64,000 bases of DNA, taken from NCBI RefSeq assembly GCF_927798175.1, contig NZ_CAKMMP010000007.1:124001-188000 (forward strand). Direction: 5' to 3'. The DNA comes from Paenibacillus sp. JJ-223 (GTDB lineage: Bacteria; Bacillota; Bacilli; Paenibacillales; Paenibacillaceae). Shown here piece after piece: positions 46,413 through 55,320 of the stretch (the first letter of the stretch is position 1; each line of letters opens with the position of its first letter). Below the pieces are notes generated by a model. That model searched no databases. It was not told where the DNA came from and worked only from the letters and a program-made list of their open reading frames with translations. Position numbers and translations under genes: made by a program.

Positions 46413-46497
46413 TAAAAAAAGAGGCAAAGTCCGACTTCCGCCCTGCCCGCATCGAATTTCGTCCTGCAAGCATTCTGGCAGCCAACGGCTTTGCCTC
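46413..46497 (-). terminator. Terminator-like hairpin before the PL11 gene
   Basis: GAGGCAAAG pairs with CTTTGCCTC (46421-46429 with 46489-46497) and is followed by seven T residues on the minus strand. It lies about 100 bases after the sulfatase stop and only 36 bases before the lyase start codon, leaving no room for a promoter between. Confidence 0.72.
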
Positions 46498-46599
46498 CGG
46501 TTACCCGGTCAACAGAGTAATTCATATGGAGCGACACGCGCATCCACGCCTAAAGGTCCAATACAAGATGTAACCACGGTCACGTCCGTCGCAGGCAAT

Positions 46600-48135
46600 C
46601 TACCTCAACGGTTTCAGTCCGCCGCGATCGTAGAAAAACGGCCCTTTGGCCCAGCTGACCGCGAGATGCATCAACAGTTCGGTCTTCAGCTGCTCCCTGA
46701 TCCGCGCGTGCTCTTCGCGCTCATACAGGTTGTCCCACTCATTGGGGTCTGTGAGCAAGTGATACAGCTCTCCTTTGGTTTCATGAACCCGGGAAGCTGC
46801 CTGCGCGACGGAGCCTTCGATATACAAAATGAGCTTCCATTCCCCTGTCCGCCACATATACGCGGGTGCCGAATGAGGCGCGGTTACGCCTTTGCCGTGG
46901 AACTCGCAAAACGTGCCGCGATGCCGCAGCCCGCCCAGCAAATCGACGCCGGGAAGCATCGGGTTCGGTTCAAGCCCGGCTGCCTCCATGAGCGTCGGCA
47001 CCACATCGACCAGTTCTGCGGGTTTGGCGTCGACGGTTCCGCGGTTCCGCTCGGGTATGTAAGATCCGGAAAGGATGAGCGGCACTCTGACGCTGCTGTC
47101 GTACAGGTTGTATTTGGTAAACCGGTATTGCCGTTCGCCCAGCATCTCGCCATGGTCCGACAGAAAAACAACCAGGGTGTCCCGTCGTCTGCCAAGCCGC
47201 TCCAGCTGCTCCAGGGCACGCCCGAAATAATGGTCCAGCCAGGAACAGTTCGCCCAATATCTCAGCGTGGTCCGTTTGCGTTCTTCCGGACTGCGCTGCT
47301 CCCACACTTGCCTTTTGTCCAGATACGATTGCCGGCTGTGCGGATTTAATTCATCGGATGCGGACAGATGCGTGTCCGGCTCGTCCAGCCAGGGCGGCTG
47401 CGCGATGTCGGGGATATCCTCCAGCCGGTACAGATCCTCAAATGCTTTCGGCACATTGAAGCCGGCATGCGGTTTGAGAAACGACAAGTAAAAAAATAAC
47501 GGACGATCCGGATCCACGCCGTCTTCCAAAAATTGCAGCGCCTGCTCCGCAACCCATCCGTCCCGGTGTTGATGCATCTCAAGTTGGCTCGTCATCCCGG
47601 TATAACCGTTCGCGTTTTCTTCGCCGCCGCCGAAATCCTTCGTCTCCCGATGGTACGCCTCCAGATCCTCGGCATGGGTGTCTCCCATCATGGTCGCTCC
47701 CTGTTCGTAATGGCCGCTTGTGCGCGCCAATCCGACGGCCCGCACTTCAAATCCGCGGGTAGACGGTTCTTCCACGCCTTCGGCATGGTTCCAGTGCGTT
47801 TTCCCAAAGCCGGCGGTCTGATACCCTGCACGGCGCATCAGCTCCGGCAGCGGTTCCGACGGCAGCCTGTCTTCTTCGAACAGCCCGCCGTAGTTCGTCC
47901 GCACGCCAAGCTGCGAAGGGTAATACCCGAACATCATCGAGCTGCGGCTCGGCACGCACATGGGCGCCTGGCACACGGCCTCCTGAAAAGTAATGCCTTC
48001 GGCGGCAATCCGGTCGATATTCGGGGTGCGTATATATTCGTTATACTGACCGATGCAATCCCATCGCTGCTGGTCTGTCATGAGAAAAATAATGTCCGGC
48101 TGATTTTGCGATTCCTGTGACACGTCGCCTCTCAC
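46600..48135 (-). CDS. Formylglycine-dependent sulfatase
   Basis: 511-residue arylsulfatase-type enzyme. The formylglycine site is CVPSRSS with C60, which must be oxidised by a maturase. Metal and catalytic residues appear in FLMTDQQRWD, GKTHWNH and LSDHGEMLGE. It lacks a signal peptide, so it should act in the cytoplasm on imported sulfated sugars or esters. GTG 48135 is used, but AAAGGAG is very near it; GTG 48123 is an alternative. It follows the AraC-type regulator gene by 15 bases. Confidence 0.88.
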   Translation of the reverse strand: MRGDVSQESQNQPDIIFLMTDQQRWDCIGQYNEYIRTPNIDRIAAEGITFQEAVCQAPMCVPSRSSMMFGYYPSQLGVRTNYGGLFEEDRLPSEPLPELMRRAGYQTAGFGKTHWNHAEGVEEPSTRGFEVRAVGLARTSGHYEQGATMMGDTHAEDLEAYHRETKDFGGGEENANGYTGMTSQLEMHQHRDGWVAEQALQFLEDGVDPDRPLFFYLSFLKPHAGFNVPKAFEDLYRLEDIPDIAQPPWLDEPDTHLSASDELNPHSRQSYLDKRQVWEQRSPEERKRTTLRYWANCSWLDHYFGRALEQLERLGRRRDTLVVFLSDHGEMLGERQYRFTKYNLYDSSVRVPLILSGSYIPERNRGTVDAKPAELVDVVPTLMEAAGLEPNPMLPGVDLLGGLRHRGTFCEFHGKGVTAPHSAPAYMWRTGEWKLILYIEGSVAQAASRVHETKGELYHLLTDPNEWDNLYEREEHARIREQLKTELLMHLAVSWAKGPFFYDRGGLKPLR

Positions 48136-48150
48136 GCTCCTTTGGCTTTT

Positions 48151-50571
48151 TTAGACGGAACGGTCATCCCGAGCATGCACGTCCTGCCTTTGAAGGTCCT
48201 GTCGATACCGGTTCGGTGTCGTGCCCTCGCTTTTCTTGAACAAACGATTGAAATAACTTGGCTGATAACCGACCTGTTCCGCAATTTCGCTGATTTTGAC
48301 GTCGGTCGTCCTCAACAACTCCTTGGCCCGCTCCAAACGGACGGCCGTGAGATAGTCGACGAAATTTTGCCCGAATGCCTGCTTGAACGCCCGGCTGAGC
48401 GTATAGGCATGGATTCCGTGAGCATCGGCCAGTTCGTCCAGGGACAGCGCTTCGGCATACTGCGTTTCGGCATGTTCCTTCATGTGATGGACCGCCATCT
48501 GTACCTGCTTCTCCTCCCGCCCGGTGAATTCCTCCACGCAAATGCGAATGATCCGCTCCCTGAACCACACGCATGTCTCCTCCAGATCATGAAGCTCCAT
48601 CACTTCTTCATAGAGCCCCAACCCGAACAGCCGCACGGGATCTTCACCCAATTGCGCAAGCGCATGCTGGATATGGGCAAGCAGCTGGTACATGGCCTGG
48701 CGAACCTGCTCCCCGGGCGATGCGGAAGCGGCATAACGATTCGCAAAATCGCGAAATCGATCCATTGCTTCCTGTTCGCTTCCGTTTCGCAATGCGGCAA
48801 GGATATCCTGCTCCAGCTCCAGCGGATAGAACGCCCGATCCATACCGGCTTCTTCGGCATTCTCGGCCATGTCGGTGAGCGGAGAAGCGGAAGAAAATCG
48901 CCTTTTTCTCAGCACTGCGCGCGCCTCTTGAACAAGCTTTGGAAGATGGGTCGCATCGGCGCATGCTTGACTGACGGCCACCGTGACCCGCACGCCCCAT
49001 TCCGCCTGAACGGCATCGATCCATTGCTGCCCGATCCGGCACACTTCTTCCCTGAATCGGGACATGCCGATGCCTGATTCCCCATGCGGCGGAACGGCCA
49101 GCAGCAGCGCGATGGACAGATCGTGATAGTTGATCGTCTCGGAGAGACAAGGCAATTCGCCGGCCCGCTGCGTCAGCATGTCGGCGGCCATGATGCCGAT
49201 CCACTCCGGAGATTCCTTGCCAAACGGATTTCCGTTTTTCTGCAGCAGGGTGACCGGGCGGATATGGCACAGCATGACGATAAAGTGTTCATCCTGCACT
49301 GCCCATCCCAGCTCAGCCAGCCTGGCCCGCCATTCGCGGTCCGAAGAGGAATGAAGCTGCCCAAGCGTAAGCTGCTGGAGCAAATTGTTCCGCGCCAGAG
49401 GAAGCTGTTCTTCCAACCGCTGCTGCAATGATTCGCGCTCCCTTTTCACGCCAAGCCAGTGCTGTTCGATATGTTTCATTTCATCCATTCGTGACGCTGA
49501 CCTGCGCTTTCCCGACAGCATGTCGTTGCCCGGCATGCTTTCTTGACGCCCACGTTCTATGCCGGCAGGCTCTATGCCCGTAAACAGTCGCAGCAAACGT
49601 TGCAAAGGTTGATACAACCGGAGCGAGCCGATCCAGGATAACGCGAGCGCCAGCAGCAGCCCTGCTCCGCTGACCGCCAAAATCAATCTCGGCACACTCA
49701 CGATCGGCGCCACGATCTCGTTCAAGGGAGAGGCCGAAACGTAAATCCAGTCATGGCCCAACCTGCGAAAATCGCCGGAAAGCACGGAATACGTCGTTCC
49801 TTCATATTCCATCAGGAAGGAGTTCGGACTTCCGCTGTCTGCCAGCCGATTCCGCTCAAGGCCGACGGCCGCTTGCAAGGCCGATACCTCCCGATCCTGC
49901 GGAAACAATGGCGTTCCGTCCGCATTCAGCAGAAACGTGGTGCCGCCAGCGTAGGGGGACAACGTACCCAACATGCTTTCGAGCTGCCCCGCGTCCACGG
50001 TCAGGATCAATGCTCCGATCGTGTCCCCGGCGCCGGCAGGCAGGCGATTGACCAGCATCGGCGATGCGCCGTCTGCAGAGCGTGTCCAGTATGCGCCTTG
50101 GGCACGCCTGAGCAATCCTTCATAACTGCTGATCTCCGCAGGCGCTGTCAGGAAATCGTACCGTTCGGAATTCATCATGACCGCTCTCGGTTCTTTCAGA
50201 TACAACTGCACGTCGTCGATCAACGGATTCGAGTGGCGGATCATGAGCAGCAGACGGTACAACTCGTGTACCTGCTTGTATTTGTAGATAAAATCCAGCT
50301 CTTTCAGCCGATGGTCGAACACCGGGTCGAACGCCCATTGCGAAAAGTTCAATTCAAGCGTATCCAGCTGCTCTCCGACCCAGAGGGCCCGCTGCTCCAA
50401 TTGTTTCGCGTGCGCCTCCTGCAATATGCTTTCCATGCGCACGTTGATCCAGATATACAGCAGCCCGCCGGTAACGATACCCGGAATGCACGCGATCATC
50501 AGCATCGTCAGCAGGCTGCGCCTGAAATACCGCCCTCCCGGAAGCCCTCGGGCCATACGCTTGATGAACAT
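48151..50571 (-). CDS. Membrane sensor AraC-family transcriptional regulator
   Basis: 806-residue one-protein sensor-regulator common next to Paenibacillus sugar importers. Helix 1 (17-43) and helix 2 (289-316) flank an extracytoplasmic domain of about 245 residues. A cytoplasmic linker follows, and the last 100 residues form a double helix-turn-helix (SLDELADAHGIHAYTLSRAF and VKISEIAEQVGYQPSYFNR). It probably senses a sugar or a loaded binding protein and activates the adjoining transporter and enzyme genes. GGAGGAGGG precedes ATG 50571. Confidence 0.9.
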   Translation of the reverse strand: MFIKRMARGLPGGRYFRRSLLTMLMIACIPGIVTGGLLYIWINVRMESILQEAHAKQLEQRALWVGEQLDTLELNFSQWAFDPVFDHRLKELDFIYKYKQVHELYRLLLMIRHSNPLIDDVQLYLKEPRAVMMNSERYDFLTAPAEISSYEGLLRRAQGAYWTRSADGASPMLVNRLPAGAGDTIGALILTVDAGQLESMLGTLSPYAGGTTFLLNADGTPLFPQDREVSALQAAVGLERNRLADSGSPNSFLMEYEGTTYSVLSGDFRRLGHDWIYVSASPLNEIVAPIVSVPRLILAVSGAGLLLALALSWIGSLRLYQPLQRLLRLFTGIEPAGIERGRQESMPGNDMLSGKRRSASRMDEMKHIEQHWLGVKRERESLQQRLEEQLPLARNNLLQQLTLGQLHSSSDREWRARLAELGWAVQDEHFIVMLCHIRPVTLLQKNGNPFGKESPEWIGIMAADMLTQRAGELPCLSETINYHDLSIALLLAVPPHGESGIGMSRFREEVCRIGQQWIDAVQAEWGVRVTVAVSQACADATHLPKLVQEARAVLRKRRFSSASPLTDMAENAEEAGMDRAFYPLELEQDILAALRNGSEQEAMDRFRDFANRYAASASPGEQVRQAMYQLLAHIQHALAQLGEDPVRLFGLGLYEEVMELHDLEETCVWFRERIIRICVEEFTGREEKQVQMAVHHMKEHAETQYAEALSLDELADAHGIHAYTLSRAFKQAFGQNFVDYLTAVRLERAKELLRTTDVKISEIAEQVGYQPSYFNRLFKKSEGTTPNRYRQDLQRQDVHARDDRSV

Positions 50572-50631
50572 GTTGATCCCTCCTCCCTTGCATAAATATG
50601 GCGTTAATACCCACCCCATGCGTGTGCCAAC

Positions 50632-51504
50632 CTATCCCTTCACGGAACCGATCAATGCTCCTTTGGCAAAATGTTTTTGCAGGAATGGATACACCGCCAG
50701 CACGGGCAGGATGGCCACGATGATCGCCGCCATCTTCAGCATTTCGGTCGGAGGCGTCTCCACTTGCTGCCCCGGCGTGACCAGATCGATATTGGACGCG
50801 CCGAGAAGCATGTTCTGCAGAAGCACCTGAATGGGCCATTTGGCCGAATCGTTCAAATAGAGCAGTGCCGTGAAAAATTGGTTCCAGAAGCCGACCGCGA
50901 AGAACAGGCCAAAGGCCGCCAGGGCCGGCAAGGATAAGGGCAGCACAATGGTCACCCATGTGCGAATGGCGCTGCAGCCGTCGATGGCTGCCGCCTCGCC
51001 GATTTCCTCAGGCAGGCTGTCGAAAAAGTTTTTCATCAATAACACCGTCCATCCGTTGGCCAGCGCGGGCAAAATCAGCGACCAAATGTTATTGATCAGC
51101 CCCAGCTCGCGTACGAGCAAATAATTCGGGATCATGCCCGGGCTGAACAGGATCGTCAGCACGATGAGCAGCATGATCGTCCGCCGGAAGCGGAATCTGC
51201 GCTGGGACAGCGCATACGCGAGCGATGAGGATACGACAAGGCTGAGCGCCGTGCCCACGGTCGCGAGAAAGGCGCTGTTGCCCAGCGACCGGGCAAAGGC
51301 CGGCGTGGACAGCAGGTATTCATAAGCCTCGGTGGACCAGCGCTCCGGGAACAGCACGATTTTTTTCTGCAAATATTCCCCCGGGTCCGTCAACGAAACG
51401 ACGAGCACATAGTACAGCGGGAAAAACATGGCGGCGGCAAGCACTCCAAGCCCGATGGCATTAAGCCACCCGCCGATCCGTTCACTTCTTTTTACGTGCA
51501 GCAC
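50632..51504 (-). CDS. Sugar ABC transporter permease (LplC/YtcP type)
   Basis: 290 residues, six membrane helices, with the ATPase-contact EAA loop EIGEAAAIDGCSAIRTWVTI (about 180-199). The N-terminal VSLTDPGEYLQKKIVLFPE is typical of the LplC/YtcP group, which import oligosaccharides using a shared ATPase. GTG 51504 has AGGAGG 9 bases upstream and is preferred over ATG 51525. It is the partner of the permease encoded just upstream. Confidence 0.9.
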   Translation of the reverse strand: MLHVKRSERIGGWLNAIGLGVLAAAMFFPLYYVLVVSLTDPGEYLQKKIVLFPERWSTEAYEYLLSTPAFARSLGNSAFLATVGTALSLVVSSSLAYALSQRRFRFRRTIMLLIVLTILFSPGMIPNYLLVRELGLINNIWSLILPALANGWTVLLMKNFFDSLPEEIGEAAAIDGCSAIRTWVTIVLPLSLPALAAFGLFFAVGFWNQFFTALLYLNDSAKWPIQVLLQNMLLGASNIDLVTPGQQVETPPTEMLKMAAIIVAILPVLAVYPFLQKHFAKGALIGSVKG

Positions 51505-51532
51505 GCCCTGCAACCTCCTCTCCATATGATGC

Positions 51533-51551
51533 AGCTTTCTTTCAGAAAGCT
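51533..51551. repeat. Perfect short hairpin between permease genes
   Basis: AGCTTTCT, loop TTC, AGAAAGCT: eight pairs with a three-base loop, 28 bases before the second permease start. On the minus (transcribed) strand no U-tract follows, so it may be an mRNA stabilising or processing structure. Confidence 0.4.
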
Positions 51552-51649
51552 TTTCAAGTGACCGCTTCGCTTCTTCAGATTGGTTCTGCCTCTCCGTTAA
51601 CGTGTGTATGTTTTTGCGGTTTATTTAAGTCCTTGCAGCTCTTAGCAGA

Positions 51650-52624
51650 TCAGTATACGCCTTCATGCCCAAGACGTTTGACGATGCGGTTGGAAATCAC
51701 GACAAGCACAAGGCCAACCATGGATTTGAACAGCCCGACCGCCGTACTGTAGCTGAAATCCCCCTGCTCGATACCCATCCGATACACATACGTATCGAAC
51801 ACTTCGGCCACTTGGGACACCGCGCCGTTATACATCAGGAAAATTTGCTCGAATCCCACTTCCATGATGTCTCCCAGCCGCAGAATAAACAGCACGATGA
51901 TCACGCCTCGGATGGCGGGCAGCGTAATATGCCAGATCTGGCGCAGTCTTCCCGCCCCGTCCATTCTCGCCGCCTCGTATAATTGGGTATCCACGCCGGC
52001 CATCGCGGCAAGAAACACGATCGTTCCCCATCCCGCTTCCTTCCACATCGCCTGCAGGGTTACCATGATCCAGAAGGAATCCGGGTTCGTCAGCAGATCG
52101 AAGCGCGGCCAGCCCCACAGGGCAAACAATTCATTGACGATCCCTGTCCCTTTGGCGAACAGCAGCAGTGTCAGTCCCGCAATAATGACCCATGACAGGA
52201 AATGCGGCATATAGATGACCGTTTGAATCAGCCGTTTGTACACTGTGCTTCGCAGCTCGTTCAGACAGAGCGAGATCAGGATCGGGAACGGGAAGAACAG
52301 CAGCAGGTTCAGCAAGCTGATGGCCAGCGTGTTGCGGAACAATAACAGGAAATCCGGATTGCTGAAAAAATGCGAGAAGTGCTGCAAGCCTACCCATTCG
52401 CTGCCTTGAAGCCCACGAAAGGGCGAATAGTCAAAAAAAGCGATCACGATGCCCCACATCGGCATGTATTTGAAGACAAGGAAGAATGCCAGGCCAGGCA
52501 GAGCCAGCAGGTATAACGATCGGTCGCGTTTGAGCGCGGACAAGAGACTCGCGCCGCTTTTCCTTGTCTTGATTCGGTTTCGCTTCTTCCCGAACGCGCC
52601 CATGCGCTGCTCATGCAAACTCAT
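51650..52624 (-). CDS. Sugar ABC transporter permease (LplB/YtbO type)
   Basis: 324 residues with a basic N terminus and six membrane helices. The LPGLAFFLVFKYMPMWGIVI start of the first helix and the EAA loop YEAARMDGAGRLRQIWHITL are typical of the LplB type. It forms a heterodimer with the following permease. ATG 52624 is preceded by GCGGAG. It lies 30 bases after the binding-protein gene. Confidence 0.9.
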   Translation of the reverse strand: MSLHEQRMGAFGKKRNRIKTRKSGASLLSALKRDRSLYLLALPGLAFFLVFKYMPMWGIVIAFFDYSPFRGLQGSEWVGLQHFSHFFSNPDFLLLFRNTLAISLLNLLLFFPFPILISLCLNELRSTVYKRLIQTVIYMPHFLSWVIIAGLTLLLFAKGTGIVNELFALWGWPRFDLLTNPDSFWIMVTLQAMWKEAGWGTIVFLAAMAGVDTQLYEAARMDGAGRLRQIWHITLPAIRGVIIVLFILRLGDIMEVGFEQIFLMYNGAVSQVAEVFDTYVYRMGIEQGDFSYSTAVGLFKSMVGLVLVVISNRIVKRLGHEGVY

Positions 52625-52654
52625 GCTCCGCACCCCCTTCCTTGGCATGCATCA

Positions 52655-54289
52655 TTATTGGCCATTCCGTTTCTTGTACGCCTCGGTCATCTCGTCCGTC
52701 ATCGCCTGCATGTTCGGGTCGCTGCGCAGCGATTCCACAAATGCATCCCATGCTTCGATCGGTTCGCGGCCCAGAATGATTTTCGCCTTCAAATCCTGGA
52801 TTTTTTTGTTCAGTTCAGGCAGAATCTTCTGCCCGGTCTCGGACTGCATTCCTGCCGTCAAGTCGGCCACGCTCGTTTGGTCACGTTCCTCTTCCACTTT
52901 TTTGAACAATTCGTTGGCCTGCGTCTCTTCTTCCGTCTCCGCCGTCGTATCCCACGGCAAGTCGATGATATTTACGATATGGTTGAAGTCCGAAGCGTTG
53001 TCCGCCGTCAGTTTTTCGCTGTTCGCCACCTTTTTGCCGTCCACGACCGTATGATGCACGCCTTCGATGCCGTAATGCTGAATTTCGAACACTTCGGGGT
53101 TCATCCACGTATCGACCAACTGCAAAATGCGCTTCATCTTCTCTTCCGGCACGCTGGAAGGAATGGCCAGAATGCCGTTGTACCCCGCACCTTTCGGGTT
53201 ATACCCGTTCAGGTTGGTAAGCGGATAGAAATCCGTATATTTGAAATCGGGGTCCACCTTTTTCAGATCGTCGGCGTAGATTTTGCGCATGGTGCCCGTT
53301 TTGTCCACGATGATTCCCGCCTGGTTGCGCTTGAACAGCTCTCTTGCTTGCGTCAGCTTGAGCGATAACAGGTCTTCCGGCATCATGCCGTTTGCATACG
53401 CCTTGGTCAGATACTGCAGGGACTTCCTGACTTCGGGAAGAAGCTCCCTATATACCAGCTTTCCTTGAGCCTCGTCCCACTTCCAATTGCCGTTAATGCC
53501 AAGGAACGAGCTCTCGATAGCACCGAGCACCGGCCCCAGATTGCCGCCCCAACCCAGATCGTCCGGACTGACGTAGGCAGCCAGCGCCGTGGTATCCTTT
53601 TTCCCGTTGCCGTCCGGGTCCTGCTCCACAAACGCCTGCATCACTTCAAACAGCTCATCCGTCGTTTCCGGTACCTTGAGATTCAGTTTATCGAGCCAGT
53701 CCTTGCGGATGATGAAAAACGAATCCCCCGTCACCGGCCTTGGCCGCGGTATGCCGTAATTGCTGCCGTCTGCCGCTTTGGTCGTTTCCCAGGCAATGTC
53801 CGGAATGCGTTTGCTCAGGTTTGGATAATCCTGAATGTAAGGCGTGATATCCCAGAAGGCGCCCTGCTTGACCATTTTCGTAAACGTGCTGCCAAAAGGA
53901 TCGTTGATCATGATCAAATCGGGAATATCCCCGGAAGCGAGCGTCAGATTCAATTTGTCGGTGTAGATGTTGTTGGATACCCATTGAATGGTCATTTTGG
54001 AGTTGGTGGCCTTCTCGATTTCCCGTTTGATCACATTGTCGTCCGCGGCCGGCACGGCACTCGGCGTAATCGTCATGATGCTGAGTTCGAGCGGATCGTT
54101 CGAAGGGACTGTACCGCCTTGGGTTTGCGCCTCTTCCTTGGTTCCGGTGCCGCATGCGCTCAGCACGACCGTCATCACCAACACCACCGAGATGATCCAA
54201 GCCAGGTTGCGATTATTGCGGTTATTGCGTTTGACCGCCGGCGTCTTCGCCGGTGGTTGTTCATTCCTTTTTTTCTCCATGTGCAGCAT
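52655..54289 (-). CDS. Extracellular solute-binding lipoprotein (LplA type)
   Basis: 544-residue sugar-binding lipoprotein. The N terminus is basic, followed by a hydrophobic helix and the lipobox VVLSAC (Cys 46). The family-1/LplA pattern is seen in SGDIPDLIMIND, YGIPRPRPVTGDSFFIIRKDWLDKL and a Ca-site-like DPDGNGKKDTTAL. It is the first gene of the binding protein-permease-permease-regulator-sulfatase series. GGGAGG precedes the ATG. The ligand is probably a pectin- or glycosaminoglycan-derived oligosaccharide, by context only. Confidence 0.9.
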   Translation of the reverse strand: MLHMEKKRNEQPPAKTPAVKRNNRNNRNLAWIISVVLVMTVVLSACGTGTKEEAQTQGGTVPSNDPLELSIMTITPSAVPAADDNVIKREIEKATNSKMTIQWVSNNIYTDKLNLTLASGDIPDLIMINDPFGSTFTKMVKQGAFWDITPYIQDYPNLSKRIPDIAWETTKAADGSNYGIPRPRPVTGDSFFIIRKDWLDKLNLKVPETTDELFEVMQAFVEQDPDGNGKKDTTALAAYVSPDDLGWGGNLGPVLGAIESSFLGINGNWKWDEAQGKLVYRELLPEVRKSLQYLTKAYANGMMPEDLLSLKLTQARELFKRNQAGIIVDKTGTMRKIYADDLKKVDPDFKYTDFYPLTNLNGYNPKGAGYNGILAIPSSVPEEKMKRILQLVDTWMNPEVFEIQHYGIEGVHHTVVDGKKVANSEKLTADNASDFNHIVNIIDLPWDTTAETEEETQANELFKKVEEERDQTSVADLTAGMQSETGQKILPELNKKIQDLKAKIILGREPIEAWDAFVESLRSDPNMQAMTDEMTEAYKKRNGQ

Positions 54290-54337
54290 CGGTTTCGTCC
54301 TCCCTTAGCCTTTTAAACCTATCTAATTAATCGGATT

Positions 54338-54381
54338 AAGGCTTGAAAAATGGGCTTTGATTTTCGGGCTCGGCAAGCCTT
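54338..54381. repeat. Inverted repeat upstream of the LplA-type gene
   Basis: AAGGCTTG (54338-54345) pairs with CAAGCCTT (54374-54381) around a 28-base loop that contains a partial inner pairing (GGGCT with AGCCC-like). It is 49 bases before the binding-protein start and might be a terminator for the hypothetical gene upstream or an operator. Confidence 0.35.
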
Positions 54382-54480
54382 TCCCGTATCGATCAAAGCT
54401 TTCACACACTATAACGAATGCCCGAATTTCCTGCAATTGCACTTTTTTGCAAGCAGGGAAGACCGCCATGGCACAGGGAT

Positions 54481-55023
54481 TCAAGCCCTTCCGTGCTCTC
54501 TGATCAGATCTTCGTCCCAGATCTGGACCTCGATGTATCGTTCCGGACCCTGGTCACCATTTCGGTTCCAATCCTGAGGCCAGCCGTAGGTATGAACCAC
54601 GTCCAAGATTTCAGCTTTGGTATATATTTTCTTCCGGTAAGGCTTGCCGTCTTCGTAGCGCATGGTCGGAAAAAGATCGCCATATGTAAAACTTACCGCA
54701 TCGGCCCGCAATTGCTCCCAGCCAATCTTGATCCGATCCGGCTCCGCGTACCAGGATTCCAGCCAATCGCATGCTCCCAGCGTCAGATAATGGGGATACG
54801 GGTTCATCGGCCGACCACCCTTGGCGATAAACAGCTCTCGCGCTCTCCGCTCAAGCTTGCGCCGAACAACCATGTAATCCGCGGATCGCCGACTCGCGAA
54901 ATTGCGCCCTTCCTCGCGCAGCCCGGCAGTGACCGTTTCCGCCTCGCGTTCGCTCAGGCTCGACAGATTGCGGAACGGACCGAACCGCTTGTCATAATAA
55001 TGATAGGCACTTGGATGATTCAT
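54481..55023 (-). CDS. Hypothetical protein
   Basis: 180 residues, not recognised. Soluble, with aromatic-rich conserved-looking segments (YHYYDKRFGPFRNL, GACDWLESWY, EVQIWDEDLI) and basic helices in the middle. GGAGG lies 10 bases before ATG 55023; the frame is open further upstream to 55101 without a site. It lies between two sugar-transport operons on the same strand but is separated from both by 190 bases or more. Confidence 0.65.
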   Translation of the reverse strand: MNHPSAYHYYDKRFGPFRNLSSLSEREAETVTAGLREEGRNFASRRSADYMVVRRKLERRARELFIAKGGRPMNPYPHYLTLGACDWLESWYAEPDRIKIGWEQLRADAVSFTYGDLFPTMRYEDGKPYRKKIYTKAEILDVVHTYGWPQDWNRNGDQGPERYIEVQIWDEDLIREHGRA

Positions 55024-55320
55024 GGAAGTTGAGCCTCCGTTGGCATCGATTTTGTCAATGATAGTGCTAGTGTACATGAGTCGAACCTTCTTGGGAACCA
55101 TTTTATGGAATACGTCAGCATAAATGGTTCGTCCCCTTCCGGTTCATGTCGGAGGAAATTGGGTCCGTGAATTCCGCTCCATGAAGCTTCGGCACGCAAA
55201 AAAGCATCCCGTATCAGCTCAAAAACTGACAGGAACGCCTTTTCGACCACAAGCCACATTCTATTCAAAAAAACAGCTTATCGCCGACATTCATAAATTC
55301 ATTTTCGAAGGCTGACCGAA
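55024..55320. other. Intergenic region with a hairpin
   Basis: About 300 bases between the permease and hypothetical genes. A 13-base near-perfect inverted repeat (55095-55107 with 55119-55130, GAACCAT/ATGGTTC ends) is the only structure seen. No U-tract follows it. No promoter was identified. Confidence 0.45.

Noticed and set aside
45322..47349. Long plus-strand frame of 675 codons
   Set aside because: It lies opposite the PL11 and sulfatase genes, has no ribosome binding site and no protein-like composition (rich in Arg, His, Gln and Cys). It reflects the GC pattern of the real genes.
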